DNA from: Bacteroidota bacterium
GTDB lineage: Bacteria > Bacteroidota > Bacteroidia > Bacteroidales > B18-G4
DNA length: 15,486 bases
NCBI GenBank assembly: GCA_003648575.1
Contig: QMPN01000044.1
Span: 1 to 15,486 of the forward strand
Reading direction: 5' to 3'
Positions 13,978 to 15,486 of this stretch are shown here, piece after piece. The translations under genes were made by a program, and so were the position numbers. How positions within the stretch are numbered: the first letter of the stretch is position 1; every line of letters starts with the position of its first letter. Under the pieces are notes generated by a model. That model saw only the letters and a list, made by a program, of their open reading frames with translations, had not been told where the DNA came from and did no database searches.

Positions 13978-15486
13978 ACAGAAGAGATCTGATAAAAGGC
14001 CTGGCTGCGGTTCCTGTTTTGGGTGCCTTTGCGTTTGCATGGTATAAAAAGCGTAATTATGATCAATACCTGAAGAGCAATATCCTCGATGAGATCAAGC
14101 TCAAGGCAAGCGCGCCGGAACTTCCAAAAACCGGCCCCATGGACAAGCAGATACGCCTGGGCCTGATCGGGTATGGTATTCGTGGTAAGCACCTGGCCAG
14201 AGCAGCCGGCTTTGCACATCCGGGTCTTATTGACAATTGGATAGCAAATGCTTCTGAAAATCCTTCAGACGACAGGTATCAGCAATACCTTGAACAGGAA
14301 GACCTCAATGTGTTGCTTAATGGTGTGTGTGATGTATTCGATACATACGGATCTATGGCACAAGAAGCCGGTTCCAACATCAACAGGGAGGGTGCGAATG
14401 GGAAAATGGGTAATCAGCCCAGGCGTTACAAGAGCTACCTCGACCTGATCAATGCTGATGATATCGATGCGGTGATCATTGCTACCCCCGATCACTGGCA
14501 CGGACCTATGACCATAGCTGCCGCCAATGCCGGAAAGCACGTATATGTTGAGAAGCCTATGACCTGGACAGTAGAAGAAACGTATGAGGTCAGGGATGCT
14601 GTTAGGAATAACAATATCGTATTCCAGCTGGGCCACCAGGGAAGGCAAACGGAAAGCTATTTCAAGGCCCGTGAAGCGATTGAAAAAGGATTATTGGGCA
14701 AGATCACCCTGATAGAGGTTACAACGAACAGAAACGATCCCAATGGCGCCTGGGTATACCCTATACACGAAGATGCAAATAAAAATACGATTGACTGGAA
14801 ACAATTCATTGGACCGGCCCCTGAACATGAATTCAGCCTGGAACGTTTTTTCAGGTGGCGGTGTTGGTGGGATTATAGCACCGGCCTGTCGGGCGATCTG
14901 CTCACACATGAATTTGATGCCATGAACCAGATCCTTGGGTTGGGCATTCCGGAGTCAGCCGTTTCAAGTGGGGGAATTTATTATTTCAAAGATGGGCGCA
15001 CAGTACCGGATGTGCTTCATACAGTATATGAATATCCGGGCAGAGACCTGAGTATGGTTTACAGCGCTACCCTGGCCAGCGGTCGCAAACGGGGAAGAGT
15101 GATCATGGGACATGATGCATCCATGGAGCTGGGACACGGTCTGCTGATAAAGGCAGATAAAAGATCTACCCGCTACAAACAAAAAATAGCCGATGGCATT
15201 ATCGATCCCGATCTTCCGCTCTTTACATGGTCGCCCGGAATGAAAAATGTAGATGCTGTTACATCACCAACGGAACAATATTTTGCCGGAAGAGGCCTGC
15301 TATACACTTACAGGGGTGGAAAGCGGGTTGACCCCACACATCTTCACATCAAGGAGTGGCTGAATTGTATCAGGAACGAAGGTCAGCCCAGCTGTAATAT
15401 AGATCAGGGTTTCGAAGAAGCCATGGCAGCGCATATGGGTACCATCGCATACAAAGAAAATCGCAGGGTTTTCTGGGATCCCGTAA
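13974..15486 (+). CDS. Gfo/Idh/MocA-family oxidoreductase with twin-arginine leader (partial, 3' end outside window)
   Basis: The frame is open from ATG 13974 to the window end (504 codons). The N-terminus MNRRDLIKGLAAVPVLGAFA is a twin-arginine (Tat) leader: RR at 3-4, a hydrophobic core, and AFA before a WYKKR stretch. It could be cleaved or act as an anchor. The NAD(P)-binding Rossmann motif GYGIRG starts at Gly66 (66-71) after IRLGLI. PDHWHGP precedes the VEKP motif with Lys194, the conserved lysine of the family. A later block GDLLTHEFDAMN holds His312 and Asp315, where active-site residues occur in relatives. The last residues (MGTIAYKENRRVFWDP) resemble the normal C-terminus, so few codons are missing. 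These enzymes oxidise or reduce sugars, often at C3. Export with bound cofactor through Tat is known for Zymomonas glucose-fructose oxidoreductase. The neighbours point to 3-keto-sugar metabolism; the substrate is unknown. Confidence 0.9.
   Translation, partial: MNRRDLIKGLAAVPVLGAFAFAWYKKRNYDQYLKSNILDEIKLKASAPELPKTGPMDKQIRLGLIGYGIRGKHLARAAGFAHPGLIDNWIANASENPSDDRYQQYLEQEDLNVLLNGVCDVFDTYGSMAQEAGSNINREGANGKMGNQPRRYKSYLDLINADDIDAVIIATPDHWHGPMTIAAANAGKHVYVEKPMTWTVEETYEVRDAVRNNNIVFQLGHQGRQTESYFKAREAIEKGLLGKITLIEVTTNRNDPNGAWVYPIHEDANKNTIDWKQFIGPAPEHEFSLERFFRWRCWWDYSTGLSGDLLTHEFDAMNQILGLGIPESAVSSGGIYYFKDGRTVPDVLHTVYEYPGRDLSMVYSATLASGRKRGRVIMGHDASMELGHGLLIKADKRSTRYKQKIADGIIDPDLPLFTWSPGMKNVDAVTSPTEQYFAGRGLLYTYRGGKRVDPTHLHIKEWLNCIRNEGQPSCNIDQGFEEAMAAHMGTIAYKENRRVFWDPV

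Noticed and set aside
13866..14219. 117-codon minus-strand frame over the DoxX/oxidoreductase junction
   Set aside because: It is antisense to two well-supported overlapping genes.

Overview
The window looks like chromosomal DNA of a Bacteroidota bacterium, probably a marine or environmental member. The reasons are two secreted proteins with type IX secretion (T9SS) sorting tails, lipoproteins with Bacteroidota-style lipoboxes, an S46 dipeptidyl peptidase, a DUF1080 lipoprotein, and putative promoters of the TTG-N17-20-TAnnTTTG type instead of E. coli-type boxes. No plasmid, phage, IS, CRISPR, rRNA or tRNA signature is visible.

Layout: three transcription blocks. (1) Plus strand, 1-7827. It opens with the last codons of what is probably an ABC ATPase. 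Two MacB/FtsX-type permeases and an HlyD/MacA-type periplasmic adaptor follow, forming a tripartite efflux or lipoprotein-transport module. After a new promoter come two extracytoplasmic peptidases: a short M49 (dipeptidyl peptidase III-like) lipoprotein and an S46 peptidase of DPP7 type. A strong hairpin, usable from both sides, closes the block. (2) Minus strand, 12043 down to 7876. This holds a T9SS cargo protein with a probable glutamine-amidotransferase/ThuA-like fold, a 72-residue two-helix membrane protein 11 bases behind it, a terminator, and then a 906-residue Asp-box beta-propeller T9SS cargo with its own promoter. (3) Plus strand, 12240 to the end. This is a tightly overlapping operon of a double-DUF1080 lipoprotein, a DoxX-family membrane protein and a Gfo/Idh/MocA oxidoreductase with a twin-arginine leader. 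The last gene runs off the window but looks almost complete.

How the genes may work together: the peptidase pair fits periplasmic or outer-membrane breakdown of peptides into dipeptides. The third block is the most interesting. DUF1080 proteins and Gfo/Idh/MocA dehydrogenases are known partners in oxidative (3-keto) cleavage of glycosides. Here both carry export signals, and a DoxX membrane protein is wedged between them with 14-base and 4-base overlaps. This suggests an extracytoplasmic 3-keto-sugar system with a possible membrane redox partner. That coupling is inference; the gene order, overlaps and motifs are read directly from the sequence.
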